Translations under genes and position numbers: made by a program | Notes under the pieces: generated by a model | What the model was told of the DNA's origin: nothing | The model's input: the letters and a program-made list of their open reading frames with translations, nothing else | The model's database searches: none | Assembly: GCF_047468865.1 (NCBI RefSeq) | Contig: NZ_JBLGTV010000015.1 | Location: 1-64,000, forward strand | Direction: 5' to 3' | DNA from: Castellaniella hirudinis_A | Lineage (GTDB): Bacteria; Pseudomonadota; Gammaproteobacteria; Burkholderiales; Burkholderiaceae_B | DNA length: 64,000 nucleotides | In this document: positions 8,048-17,846 of the stretch, piece after piece | Layout: each line of letters starts with the position of its first letter | How positions within the stretch are numbered: position 1 is the first letter of the stretch

Positions 8048-9414
8048 GTGCCCTGGATGTCTTGCAAAAATACGGCACGGATGCCCTGAATCCCGGCCTG
8101 GGCGACGACCCGGCGCGCAGCATGATCTTCCATGGCCGCCACATCCAGCCCATGCTGCTGGCTGGGCTCGACGGCGAGAACTGGGGTCTTCAGGATTACA
8201 TCGCGCGCGGTGGGTACGAAGCCCTGAAAAAAATCCTCACCACCGGCATGACGCCGGACGACGTCATTGCCGAACTCAAGGCGTCCAGCCTGCGCGGGCG
8301 CGGCGGGGCCGGGTTTCCCACCGGCCTGAAATGGTCGTTCATGCCGCGCAAGCTGCCGGGCCAGAAATACGTGGTCTGCAATTCCGACGAAGGCGAACCC
8401 GGCACGTTCAAAGACCGCGACCTGCTGCGCTACAACCCCCACGCCGTGATCGAAGGCATGATCATCGGCGGCTACGCCATGGGGGCGTCCGTGGGCTACA
8501 ACTACATCCACGGTGAAATCTTCCAGATCTACAGCCGCTTCGAAGAAGCCCTGGAACAGGCCCGCGAGGCCGGGTTCCTGGGGGACAACATCCTGGGCAC
8601 GGACTTTTCCTTCCAGCTGCATGCGCACCATGGTTTCGGCGCCTATATCTGCGGTGAAGAAACCGCTTTGCTCGAATCCCTCGAAGGCAAAAAAGGCCAG
8701 CCGCGCTTCAAGCCGCCGTTTCCGGCCAGCTTCGGCCTGTACGGCAAGCCCACCACCATCAACAACACCGAGACCTTTGCCGCGGTGCCGTTCGTTTTCC
8801 AGATGGGGGCGCAGGCCTACCTTGAAGCCGGCATCGAAAAAGCCGGCGGCACCAAGATTTTTTCGATCTCCGGCGACGTCGAGCGTCCCGGCAACTATGA
8901 AATCCCGCTGGGCACGCCGTTTGCCACGCTGCTCGAACTGGCCGGCGGCGTGAAGGGCGGGCGCAAGCTGAAGGCCGTCATCCCCGGGGGCTCGTCCTCG
9001 CCGGTGCTGCCCGCCGACATCATGATGGCCACCAATATGGACTACGACTCCATCGCCAAGGCGGGATCCATGCTGGGCTCGGGGGCCGTCATCGTCATGG
9101 ACGAAACCCGCTGCATGGTCAAGTCCCTGATGCGCCTGTCGTTCTTCTACATGGAAGAATCCTGCGGCCAGTGCACGCCCTGCCGCGAAGGCACCGGCTG
9201 GCTGTACCGCATGATGCAGCGCATGGAACACGGCCAGGGCACGATGGACGACATCGACACCCTGGATTCGGTGGCGCACAACATGATGGGCCGCACCATC
9301 TGTGCGCTGGCCGACGCCGCCGCCATGCCGGTGCGCAGCTTCATCAAGCATTTCCGCGACGAATTCGTCCACCACGTCGACCACAAGGATTGTGTGGTCG
9401 CCAAGTATCTGTAG
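8044..9414 (+). CDS. nuoF: NADH-quinone oxidoreductase subunit F
   Basis: A 456-residue 51-kDa subunit where NADH is oxidised. The NADH-binding loop is GRGGAGFPTGLKW, the FMN-binding region is NSDEGEPGTFKDRDL, and ESCGQCTPCREGTGW carries three ligands of the 4Fe-4S cluster N3. The start overlaps the nuoE stop by four bases (ATGA), which sets the start at 8044. Confidence 0.96.
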   Translation: MSALDVLQKYGTDALNPGLGDDPARSMIFHGRHIQPMLLAGLDGENWGLQDYIARGGYEALKKILTTGMTPDDVIAELKASSLRGRGGAGFPTGLKWSFMPRKLPGQKYVVCNSDEGEPGTFKDRDLLRYNPHAVIEGMIIGGYAMGASVGYNYIHGEIFQIYSRFEEALEQAREAGFLGDNILGTDFSFQLHAHHGFGAYICGEETALLESLEGKKGQPRFKPPFPASFGLYGKPTTINNTETFAAVPFVFQMGAQAYLEAGIEKAGGTKIFSISGDVERPGNYEIPLGTPFATLLELAGGVKGGRKLKAVIPGGSSSPVLPADIMMATNMDYDSIAKAGSMLGSGAVIVMDETRCMVKSLMRLSFFYMEESCGQCTPCREGTGWLYRMMQRMEHGQGTMDDIDTLDSVAHNMMGRTICALADAAAMPVRSFIKHFRDEFVHHVDHKDCVVAKYL

Positions 9415-9428
9415 GGTCAGGACACGCC

Positions 9429-11759
9429 ATGGTAGAACTCACCATCGACGGGCTGAAAGTCGAAGCCGAAGAAGGCAGCATGGTCATCCAGGCTGCCCAC
9501 GCGGCCGGGCTGTACATCCCCCATTTCTGCTATCACAAGAAACTCAGCATTGCCGCCAATTGCCGCATGTGCCTGGTCGAGGTCGAAAAGGCCCCCAAGC
9601 AACTGCCCGCCTGTGCCACGCCGGTCACCAACGGCATGGTGGTGCATACGCGTTCGCCCAAGGCCGTCGAGGCCCAGCGCGCCGTCATGGAATTCCTGCT
9701 GATCAACCACCCGCTGGATTGCCCCGTGTGCGACCAGGGCGGCGAATGCCAGCTGCAGGATCTGGCCATGGGCTATGGCGAATCCGCCTCGCGCTATAAA
9801 GAAACCAAGCGCGTGGTATTTCACAAGCCCATGGGGCCGCTGATTTCCGCCGAACAAATGCAGCGCTGCATCCACTGCACCCGCTGCATCCGCGTGGGTC
9901 AGGAGATCGGCGGCATCATGGAAATCGGCATGCTCAACCGGGGCGAATTCTCCGAAATCACCACCTTCGTGGGCGAGGCCGTCGAATCCGAGCTCTCCGG
10001 CAACATGATCGACGTCTGCCCGGTGGGCGCTCTGTTGTCCAAGCCCTTCATGATGGGGGCCCGCACCTGGGAACTCGCTCGTCGCCGCTCGGTCAGCCCG
10101 CACGACAGCGTGGGGGCCAACCTGGTGGTGCAGTCCAAGATGGATCGCGTGCTGCGCGTGGTGCCCTTCGAAAACGAACCCGTCAACGAGTGCTGGATCA
10201 GCGACCGCGACCGCTTTTCGTATGCCGGCCTGTATGTCGAAGACCGCCTGCGGCAGCCCATGGTGCGCGGCTGCGACGGCCAGTGGCACGAAGCCTCCTG
10301 GTCGGATGCCCTGCAGTCTGTGGTGACGGGCCTGAATCAGGTGCGCGAAGACGGCGGCGGCAAGCAGATCGGGGTGCTGGGCGCTGAAACCGCCACGCTC
10401 GAAGAACTGGCCTTGCTGGCGCGCCTGACCCGCGCCCTGGGCTCCGACAATATCGACTTCCGCCTGCGCGGCGACGGCGCGGCCCTGGATGCCGTGCGCG
10501 CGGGTGCCCCGTGGCTGGGCATGCCGATTGCCGAACTCAATACCCTCGACCGCGTCTTGGTGGTGGGGTCTTTCCTGCGCAAGGATCACCCCCTGATGGC
10601 GCAGCGCCTGCGCCAGGCCGCCAAGCAGGGCATGCAGCTGTCCCTGGTGGACAGCGTGGCCGTCGATCCCCTGGTGCCCGTCACCGGCCGCATCACGGTC
10701 AAGCCCTCCGGCCTGGCTCAGGCGCTGGCCGAAATCGCGGTGGCCCTGGCGGGTCTCAAATCCCAGGCCGTGCCCGATACCCTGGCGGGCGTCCAGCCCG
10801 GCGAGGCCGCGCGCGCTGTGGCCGGCAGCCTGGCGTCCGGCGAACGCGTGGCCGTGTTCATGGGCAATCTGGCGGTTGCCGACGACCAGGTTGCCCTGCT
10901 GGCCGCCAATGCCCAGCTGATCGCCCAATTGGCGGGCGGGCGTTTGGGCTTCCTGACCCCCGGCGGCAATACCGTGGGCGGCTATCTGGCCGGCGCGGTG
11001 CCCGCCGATGGCGGCCTGGATGCGCGCCGGATGCTGGGCGGCGATCCGCTGAAAGCCTATCTGGTGCTGCATGCCGAGCCCCTGCTGGACAGCGAACTGG
11101 GCGAGCAGGCCGTGCGTGCCTTGCAGGGCTCGGCCATGGCGGTGGCGTTCACCGCCTTCCGCTCGGCGGCCGAAAACTGGGCCGATGTCATGCTGCCCAT
11201 TGCGCCATTCACCGAAACCTCCGGCTCTTTCGTCAATGCCGAGGGCCGGGTGCAAAGCTTCAAGGGCGTGGCCGCGCCGGTGGGCGATACCCGTCCCGGC
11301 TGGAAAGTTCTGCGCGTGCTGGGCAATCTGCTGGGCCTGCAAGGCTTCGATGACGAAACCTCCGAGTCCGTGCGCGATACCGTCATGGTGGGCGGCATTG
11401 ACGGCCGCCTGTCCAACGAGATCCGCCGGGCGCCCGGCACGGCGGCGCCCGCCGCCGGCCTGGAACGCGTGGCCGAGCTGCCCATCTACCGCACCGATGC
11501 CTTGGTGCGCCGTTCGCAGCCCCTGCAGGAGCACGTCAATTCGGCCCCCCCGCGGGCGGCCATGAATGCCGCCACCCTGCAGGCCCAGGGCCTGTCCGCC
11601 GGCGATGCCGTGCGGGTGGCCGGCGCCCATGGGGCCGCGGACTTGATCGCGGCCGAAGACAATACCGTGGCCGACGATGCGGTGCGCATTGCCGGCGCCT
11701 TTGAACAGACCGCGGCCCTGGGCATGGGCTCGGGCGCCATCCAGCTGGAGCGACGCTAA
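9429..11759 (+). CDS. nuoG: NADH-quinone oxidoreductase subunit G
   Basis: A 776-residue 75-kDa subunit. The N-terminal part carries a 2Fe-2S ferredoxin domain (HFCYHKKLSIAANCRMCLVE), a His-Cys3 segment (HPLDCPVCDQGGECQLQD) and a 4Fe-4S segment (CIHCTRCIR, with VCPVGAL). Residues from about 220 form a molybdopterin-oxidoreductase-like fold without cofactor function. The start ATG 9429 is 14 bases after nuoF; the stop overlaps nuoH (TAATG). Confidence 0.96.
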   Translation: MVELTIDGLKVEAEEGSMVIQAAHAAGLYIPHFCYHKKLSIAANCRMCLVEVEKAPKQLPACATPVTNGMVVHTRSPKAVEAQRAVMEFLLINHPLDCPVCDQGGECQLQDLAMGYGESASRYKETKRVVFHKPMGPLISAEQMQRCIHCTRCIRVGQEIGGIMEIGMLNRGEFSEITTFVGEAVESELSGNMIDVCPVGALLSKPFMMGARTWELARRRSVSPHDSVGANLVVQSKMDRVLRVVPFENEPVNECWISDRDRFSYAGLYVEDRLRQPMVRGCDGQWHEASWSDALQSVVTGLNQVREDGGGKQIGVLGAETATLEELALLARLTRALGSDNIDFRLRGDGAALDAVRAGAPWLGMPIAELNTLDRVLVVGSFLRKDHPLMAQRLRQAAKQGMQLSLVDSVAVDPLVPVTGRITVKPSGLAQALAEIAVALAGLKSQAVPDTLAGVQPGEAARAVAGSLASGERVAVFMGNLAVADDQVALLAANAQLIAQLAGGRLGFLTPGGNTVGGYLAGAVPADGGLDARRMLGGDPLKAYLVLHAEPLLDSELGEQAVRALQGSAMAVAFTAFRSAAENWADVMLPIAPFTETSGSFVNAEGRVQSFKGVAAPVGDTRPGWKVLRVLGNLLGLQGFDDETSESVRDTVMVGGIDGRLSNEIRRAPGTAAPAAGLERVAELPIYRTDALVRRSQPLQEHVNSAPPRAAMNAATLQAQGLSAGDAVRVAGAHGAADLIAAEDNTVADDAVRIAGAFEQTAALGMGSGAIQLERR

Positions 11760-12835
11760 TGGACTGGTTGAATATCCTTAACGCCTATGGCGTCGAGATG
11801 ATCGGCGCCACCCCGTGGCTGGTCGTCTGGACCCTGGTCAAGATCGTCGTCATCGCGGTGCCCATCATCCTGTGCGTGGCGTATCTCACGTATTGGGAAC
11901 GCAAGATGATCGGCTTCATGCACATCCGCCTGGGCCCCAACCGCGTGGGCTACCGGGGTTTGCTGCAGCCGTTCGCCGATGTGTTCAAGCTCCTGACCAA
12001 AGAACTCATCGTGCCGACCAAGGCCAATCCGGTGCTGTACATCGTCGCGCCCATTGTCACGCTGACGCCGGCACTGGCCGCCTGGGCCGTGATTCCCTTC
12101 CAGCCCGAGGTCGTGCTGGCCAACATCAATGCCGGGTTGCTGTTCATCATGGCCATCACTTCGGTGGGCGTGTACGGGGTCATCGTGGCGGGTTGGGCGT
12201 CCAACTCCAAATACGCCTTGCTGGCGGCGCTGCGCGCTTCGGCGCAGATGGTGTCCTACGAACTCGCCGTGGGCTTTGTGCTGGTCACCGTGCTGCTGGT
12301 GTCGGGCACGCTCAATCTCTCCGGCATCGTCCAGGGCCAGGGGGCCGGCTGGTTCGCCGATCACGGGGTCGGCATCCTGTCCTGGAACTGGCTGCCGCTG
12401 TTCCCGCTGTTCATCATCTATGTGATCGCCTCGGTGGCCGAGACCAACCGCCACCCCTTCGACATGGCCGAGTGCGAATCCGAAATCGTCGCCGGGCACA
12501 TGGTGGAATACTCGGGCATGGGCTTCGCCCTGTTTTTCCTGGGCGAATACGCCAACATGATCCTGCTGTCGGCCATGGCCGCGGTCATGTTCCTGGGGGG
12601 CTGGCTGCCGCCGCTGGACATCGCGCCCTTCACCTGGGTGCCGGGCTGGCTGTGGCTGGGGATCAAGACCTTCGTCGTCGTGTCCATGTTCATCTGGTTC
12701 CGCGCCACCTTCCCGCGCTACCGCTACGACCAGATCATGCGTCTGGGCTGGAAGGTCTTCATCCCCCTGACGGGGGTCTGGCTGGTGGTGGTGGCGATCT
12801 GGATGCAGACGCCCTGGAACATCTGGCAGCAGTAA
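11759..12835 (+). CDS. nuoH: NADH-quinone oxidoreductase subunit H
   Basis: A 358-residue membrane subunit with about eight helices that closes the quinone chamber. Hallmarks are LTYWERKMIGFMHIRLGPNR, GVYGVIVAGWASNSKYALLG-type sequence (here LLAALR), and NRHPFDMAECESEIVAGH. Overlaps nuoG by one base. Confidence 0.97.
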   Translation: MDWLNILNAYGVEMIGATPWLVVWTLVKIVVIAVPIILCVAYLTYWERKMIGFMHIRLGPNRVGYRGLLQPFADVFKLLTKELIVPTKANPVLYIVAPIVTLTPALAAWAVIPFQPEVVLANINAGLLFIMAITSVGVYGVIVAGWASNSKYALLAALRASAQMVSYELAVGFVLVTVLLVSGTLNLSGIVQGQGAGWFADHGVGILSWNWLPLFPLFIIYVIASVAETNRHPFDMAECESEIVAGHMVEYSGMGFALFFLGEYANMILLSAMAAVMFLGGWLPPLDIAPFTWVPGWLWLGIKTFVVVSMFIWFRATFPRYRYDQIMRLGWKVFIPLTGVWLVVVAIWMQTPWNIWQQ

Positions 12836-12845
12836 GGGGAACATC

Positions 12846-13334
12846 ATGGAAGCAATCAAAGACTTCTTCGGCAGTCTGATGCTGAAGGAAATGCTCGAAG
12901 GCATGCGCCTGACGGGCAGGTATTTCTTCAAACGCAAGATCACCTTGCGCTATCCGGTGGAAAAAACACCCACGTCGCCGCGCTTCCGGGGCCTGCATGC
13001 GCAGCGCCGCTACGACAACGGCGAAGAACGCTGCATCGCCTGCAAGCTGTGCGAAGCCGTCTGCCCGGCCCTGGCCATCACCATCGAGTCCGAGCAGCGC
13101 GAGGACGGCAGCCGCCGCACCACGCGCTACGACATCGACCTGGCCAAGTGCATCTTCTGCGGTTTCTGCGAAGAAGCCTGTCCGACCGACGCCATCGTGG
13201 AAACCCACCTGCACGAGTACCACGGCGAAAAACGCGGCGACCTGTACTACACCAAGGACATGCTGCTGGCCGTGGGCGATCGCTACGAAGCCGAAATCGC
13301 CGCCCGTCGCGCCGCCGACGCACCTTATCGCTGA
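12846..13334 (+). CDS. nuoI: NADH-quinone oxidoreductase subunit I
   Basis: A 162-residue peripheral subunit holding two 4Fe-4S clusters (N6a, N6b). Both ligand sets are intact: CIACKLCEAVCP and CIFCGFCEEACP, about residues 60-120. The amphipathic N-terminus matches the family. It follows nuoH by 10 bases. Confidence 0.97.
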   Translation: MEAIKDFFGSLMLKEMLEGMRLTGRYFFKRKITLRYPVEKTPTSPRFRGLHAQRRYDNGEERCIACKLCEAVCPALAITIESEQREDGSRRTTRYDIDLAKCIFCGFCEEACPTDAIVETHLHEYHGEKRGDLYYTKDMLLAVGDRYEAEIAARRAADAPYR

Positions 13335-13350
13335 TGCCGGAAGACCGACC

Positions 13351-13983
13351 ATGAGTTTTGATTCAATTCTGTTCTATTTGCTGGCCATCGTGCTGGTGGT
13401 GGCGGCGTTTCGCGTCATCACGGCCACCAGCCCCGTCACCGGGGTGCTGCACCTGATTCTGGCTTTTTTCACGGCGTCCATGATGTGGATGCTGATCCAG
13501 GCCGAATTCCTGGCCCTGGCGCTGGTCATCGTGTATGTCGGCGCCGTGATGGTGCTGTTCCTGTTCGTGGTGATGATGCTGGACATGCGCCTGGAAGGCC
13601 TGAAAAGCGGGATGAAGGTCTATCTGCCGCTGGGCTTGACCATCGGCGGCATCATGGTGGCCGAGATGGCCTTCGTGGTGTTGCGCGCCTGGGGCGATGC
13701 GGCGCCGCTGCAGCTGCCGGCCGACGATGTCGACAACACCCTGGTGCTGGGCACCGCCATGTATACCCACTTTGCCTATGCCGTGCAGATCGGCGGGCTG
13801 ATCCTGCTGGTGGGCATGATCGCCGCCATTGCCCTGACCATGCGCGCGCGCACCGACTACAAGCGCACCCATCCCAACCGCCAGGTGCGGGTCAAGGCGG
13901 CCGACCGCGTTCGTGTGGTGCAAATGGCCGCCGTGGTCGAGCAGCCCCCCGCAGCCCCCGAATCCGAAGGAGCCGAAAAATGA
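13351..13983 (+). CDS. nuoJ: NADH-quinone oxidoreductase subunit J
   Basis: A 210-residue membrane subunit with five predicted helices and the family block AEFLALALVIVYVGAVMVLFLFVVMMLD. Start taken at ATG 13351 (MSFDSILFY). A longer frame exists upstream but lies inside nuoI. The C-terminal tail is charged and Pro/Ala-rich. It overlaps nuoK. Confidence 0.96.
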   Translation: MSFDSILFYLLAIVLVVAAFRVITATSPVTGVLHLILAFFTASMMWMLIQAEFLALALVIVYVGAVMVLFLFVVMMLDMRLEGLKSGMKVYLPLGLTIGGIMVAEMAFVVLRAWGDAAPLQLPADDVDNTLVLGTAMYTHFAYAVQIGGLILLVGMIAAIALTMRARTDYKRTHPNRQVRVKAADRVRVVQMAAVVEQPPAAPESEGAEK

Positions 13984-14291
13984 TGCAAATCGGACTGAGC
14001 CACTATCTGATCGTCGGGGCGATTCTGTTTGCCATCGGCGTGTTCGGGTTTTTTCTCAATCGACGCAACCTGATCGTGCTGCTGATGTCGATCGAACTCA
14101 TCTTGCTGTCCGCCAACATGAATTTCGTGGCGTTTTCCGCCTGGTCGGGCAACCCGGACGGGCAGGTCTTCGTGTTTTTCGTGCTGACCGTCGCCGCCGC
14201 CGAGGCTGCCATCGGGCTGGCCATCCTGGTGCTGCTGTTCCGCAATCTCAGCAACATCAGTGTCGACAAGCTTGACCAGCTGAAGGGGTAA
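13980..14291 (+). CDS. nuoK: NADH-quinone oxidoreductase subunit K
   Basis: A 103-residue three-helix antiporter-like subunit. It matches the family at FFLNRRNLIVLLMSIELILL, which includes the membrane glutamate used in proton transfer, and at TVAAAEAAIGLAILVLLFRN. Two adjacent ATG codons (13980 and 13983) are possible; the first overlaps the nuoJ stop as ATGATGA-type coupling. Confidence 0.95.
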   Translation: MMQIGLSHYLIVGAILFAIGVFGFFLNRRNLIVLLMSIELILLSANMNFVAFSAWSGNPDGQVFVFFVLTVAAAEAAIGLAILVLLFRNLSNISVDKLDQLKG

Positions 14292-14298
14292 GGACACC

Positions 14299-16335
14299 AT
14301 GTCTGCAGAAAGTCTTTATTTATTGATCGCGCTGGCTCCGCTGGCGGCCGCCCTGCTGGTGGGCCTCTTTGGCACCGGTTTCATGGGGTCTTGGATTTGC
14401 CGCCGCGCGGCGCACAGCGTCACCATCCTGGGCGTGGCCATTTCCTTCATCGGTTCGCTGGTGGTGCTGCAGCAGGTGCTGGACGGCCAGACCTTCAATG
14501 GCACGGTCTACACCTGGTCCATGATCGGATCGCACCACTTCGAGATCGGTTTCCTGATCGATCCCCTGACGGCTCTGATGATGGTGGTGGTCACCGGCGT
14601 TTCGCTGATGGTGCACATCTATACCATCGGCTACATGGCCGAAGACCCCGGCTACAACCGTTTCTTCTCCTATATCTCGCTGTTCACGTTCTCCATGCTG
14701 ATGCTGGTGATGTCGAACAACATGCTGCAGCTGTTCTTCGGCTGGGAAGCCGTGGGCCTGGTGTCGTACCTGCTGATCGGCTTTTACTATTCCAAGCCGT
14801 CCGCCGTCTTCGCCAACATGAAGGCCTTCATGGTCAACCGGGTGGGCGACTTCGGCTTCGTGCTGGGCATCGGCCTGCTGTATGCCTATACCGGCAGCCT
14901 CAATTATTCCGAGGTCTTCGCCCGCGCCGACGAACTCGGGGCCATTGTGTTCCCGGGCACGGATTGGCAGATGCTGACGGTGGCCTGCCTGTGCCTGTTC
15001 GTGGGCGCCATGGGTAAGTCCGCCCAGGCGCCGCTGCATGTCTGGCTGCCGGATTCCATGGAAGGCCCGACCCCGATTTCCGCCCTGATCCACGCCGCCA
15101 CCATGGTGACGGCGGGCATCTTCATGGTGGCGCGGTTTTCGCCGCTGTACGAATTGTCCACCACGGCCTTGTCCGTGATCCTGGTGATCGGGGCGTTCGG
15201 CGCCTTCTTCCTGGGGATTCTGGGGGTGATCCAGAACGACATCAAGCGCGTGGTGGCCTATTCCACCTTGTCGCAGCTGGGCTACATGGTGGTGGCGCTG
15301 GGGGCTTCGGCCTACTCCGTGGCCATCTTCCACCTGATGACGCACGCTTTCTTCAAGGCCCTGTTGTTCCTGGGCTCCGGTTCGGTCATCATGGGCATGC
15401 TGCACGATCAGGACATGCGCCATATGGGCGGCCTGTGGAAGCGCATGCCGATTACCTGGATCACGATGCTGATCGGCAGCCTGGCTCTGGTGGGGACGCC
15501 GTTCTTCTCCGGCTATTACTCGAAGGAAAGCATCATCGCCGCCGTGCACGCGGCCAATATTCCGGGCGCAGGCTTTGCCTATGCCATGACGCTGTGCGGC
15601 GTGTTCGTCACCTCGCTGTATTCCTTCCGTCTGCTGTTCCTGGTGTTCCACGGCAAGCCGCGCTATCACCAGACGCACCACGAGGATCATGCGCATCACG
15701 AGAGCCATTGGGTCAACCATGGCGATGGCCCGGGCATCCACGCCCTGCATGGCGCCGAACCCAAGGAATCGCCCTGGGTGGTCACGCTGCCGCTGGTCAT
15801 CCTGGCCTTCATGTCGGTCGTGGCCGGAGTCTGGTTCGTCGATCCCCTGCTGTTCAACGGTTATTTCGGCGATTCGATCACCGTGCTGGCCCAGCATCCG
15901 GCCATGGCCGCGCTGGCCGAGGAATGGCACGGCTGGGTCGCCTTCAGCCTGCATGGCTTCACCGCGCTTCCGTTCGTGCTGCTGTTGGCCGGCCTGGTAG
16001 TGGCCTGGTATTGCTGGCTGGTCAATCCGGCGGTGCCGGCGGCGTTCGCCCGCGTCTTTGCGCCGGTCTACCGCCTGCTGGACAACAAGTACTACTTCGA
16101 CTGGTTCAACGAACAGATCGTGGCCCGCTTCGCCCGCGCCCTGGGCCGCGGGCTGTGGCAAGGCGGCGACCGCGGCATCATTGACGGCATCCTCGTCAAT
16201 GGCAGCGCGCGGCTGGTGGGGGCGGCGTCCGCCACGATGCGCCTGCTGCAGTCGGGCTACATCTATCACTACGCCTTCGCCATGATCATCGGCATCATGG
16301 TGTTTCTCACATTCTTCGTCCTGATGGTTCATTGA
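14299..16335 (+). CDS. nuoL: NADH-quinone oxidoreductase subunit L
   Basis: A 678-residue antiporter-like proton-pumping subunit at the far end of the membrane arm. Hallmarks are FFGWEAVGLVSYLLIGFYY, the lysine/histidine helices (GKSAQAPLHVWLPDSMEGPTP in two parts, DIKRVVAYSTLSQLGYM), and a long C-terminal lateral helix. A histidine-rich loop lies at about residues 455-487 (HQTHHEDHAHHESHW and following). The stop overlaps the nuoM start. Confidence 0.97.
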   Translation: MSAESLYLLIALAPLAAALLVGLFGTGFMGSWICRRAAHSVTILGVAISFIGSLVVLQQVLDGQTFNGTVYTWSMIGSHHFEIGFLIDPLTALMMVVVTGVSLMVHIYTIGYMAEDPGYNRFFSYISLFTFSMLMLVMSNNMLQLFFGWEAVGLVSYLLIGFYYSKPSAVFANMKAFMVNRVGDFGFVLGIGLLYAYTGSLNYSEVFARADELGAIVFPGTDWQMLTVACLCLFVGAMGKSAQAPLHVWLPDSMEGPTPISALIHAATMVTAGIFMVARFSPLYELSTTALSVILVIGAFGAFFLGILGVIQNDIKRVVAYSTLSQLGYMVVALGASAYSVAIFHLMTHAFFKALLFLGSGSVIMGMLHDQDMRHMGGLWKRMPITWITMLIGSLALVGTPFFSGYYSKESIIAAVHAANIPGAGFAYAMTLCGVFVTSLYSFRLLFLVFHGKPRYHQTHHEDHAHHESHWVNHGDGPGIHALHGAEPKESPWVVTLPLVILAFMSVVAGVWFVDPLLFNGYFGDSITVLAQHPAMAALAEEWHGWVAFSLHGFTALPFVLLLAGLVVAWYCWLVNPAVPAAFARVFAPVYRLLDNKYYFDWFNEQIVARFARALGRGLWQGGDRGIIDGILVNGSARLVGAASATMRLLQSGYIYHYAFAMIIGIMVFLTFFVLMVH

Positions 16336-17834
16336 TGGCTAGCGAAATGGCGTCTACTCCCCTTCCTTGGCTGACCCTGTCGATCTTTCTTCCGATCGTC
16401 TTCGGTCTGCTCGTCCTGCTGATCGGCCGCGACGACAATCCGGGTCCCGCCCGAGTGCTGTCGCTGGTGGGCTCCATCGTGGGCCTGCTGGTGACGCTGC
16501 CCCTGTATACCGGGTTCAATCCCCGCACGGCCGACATGCAGTTTGTCGAGAACACGCCCTGGATCGAAGCGTTCAACCTCAACTACCACTTGGGGATCGA
16601 CGGCATCTCGGTCTGGTTCGTGCTGCTGACGGCCTTTATCACGATCATCGTGATCCTGGCGGGCTGGCAGGTGATCAAGTCGCGCGTGGCGCAGTACAAC
16701 GCGGCTTTCCTCATCCTGTCGGGGCTGATGATCGGCGTCTTCAGCGCGCTGGACGGCATGCTGTTCTACGTGTTCTTCGAGGCCACCCTGATCCCGATGT
16801 ACATCATCATCGGGGCCTGGGGGGGGCCCAACCGCGTTTATGCCGCCTTCAAGTTCTTTCTGTACACCCTGATGGGGTCGCTGCTGACGCTGATCGCCTT
16901 CATCTATCTGTGGCATGCCGCCAACGGCTCGTTCGATGTCGCGGTCTGGCATCAGCTGCCGCTGAGTTACACCGAACAGATGTTCATCTTCATCGCCCTG
17001 TTCGCGGCGTTTGCGGTCAAGATCCCGATGTGGCCCATCCACACCTGGCTGCCGGACGCCCACGTCGAGGCCCCCACGGGCGGCTCCATCGTGCTGGCGG
17101 CCATCATGCTTAAATTGGGCGCCTACGCCTTTCTGCGCTTTTCGCTGCCCATTGCGCCGGATGCTTCGCACAGCCTGGCGGGGGTGATGATCGCCCTGTC
17201 GCTGGTGGCCGTCATCTACATCGGCCTGGTCGCCATCGTTCAGGACGACATGAAAAAACTGGTGGCGTATTCGTCCGTGGCGCACATGGGGTTCGTCACC
17301 CTGGGCTTTTTCGTGTTCAACGTCACCGGCCTGGAAGGCGGCATCATCCAGATGCTGTCGCACGGTTTCGTGTCGGGGGCCATGTTCATGTGCATCGGCG
17401 TGATGTACGACCGCCTGCACACGCGCCGCATCGACGCCTACGGCGGCATCGTCAACCGCATGCCGCGCTTTGTCACTTTCTTCGTGCTGTTTTCCATGGC
17501 CAACGCGGGCCTGCCGGGCACCAGCGGTTTCGTCGGCGAATTCACCGTGATTCTGGGGGCCGTGGAATACAACTTCTGGATCGGCCTGCTGGCGGCTTCC
17601 GCCCTGATCTGGGGCGCGGGGTATTCCCTGTGGATGGTCAAGCGCGTGGCTTTCGGGCCGGTGGTCAACGAGCAGGTCGATGGCATGCAGGACATCTGCA
17701 GCCGCGAGTTCCTGATCCTGGGCCTGCTGGCCATCCTGACGCTGTTCATGGGGATCTATCCCAGCTTCTTCACGGATCTGATGCACCCATCGGTGCAGGC
17801 GCTGCTGGATCACGTCGCTCAATCCAAACTGTAA
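16335..17834 (+). CDS. nuoM: NADH-quinone oxidoreductase subunit M
   Basis: A 499-residue antiporter-like proton-pumping subunit. Typical blocks are YVFFEATLIPMYIIIGAWGG, KIPMWPIHTWLPDAHVEAPT and DDMKKLVAYSSVAHMGFV, holding the conserved Glu, Lys and His. Start at ATG 16335 overlaps the nuoL stop by one base; ATG 16347 (MASTPLPW) is an alternative. Confidence 0.96.
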   Translation: MASEMASTPLPWLTLSIFLPIVFGLLVLLIGRDDNPGPARVLSLVGSIVGLLVTLPLYTGFNPRTADMQFVENTPWIEAFNLNYHLGIDGISVWFVLLTAFITIIVILAGWQVIKSRVAQYNAAFLILSGLMIGVFSALDGMLFYVFFEATLIPMYIIIGAWGGPNRVYAAFKFFLYTLMGSLLTLIAFIYLWHAANGSFDVAVWHQLPLSYTEQMFIFIALFAAFAVKIPMWPIHTWLPDAHVEAPTGGSIVLAAIMLKLGAYAFLRFSLPIAPDASHSLAGVMIALSLVAVIYIGLVAIVQDDMKKLVAYSSVAHMGFVTLGFFVFNVTGLEGGIIQMLSHGFVSGAMFMCIGVMYDRLHTRRIDAYGGIVNRMPRFVTFFVLFSMANAGLPGTSGFVGEFTVILGAVEYNFWIGLLAASALIWGAGYSLWMVKRVAFGPVVNEQVDGMQDICSREFLILGLLAILTLFMGIYPSFFTDLMHPSVQALLDHVAQSKL

Positions 17835-17846
17835 ACCGGAATCACG

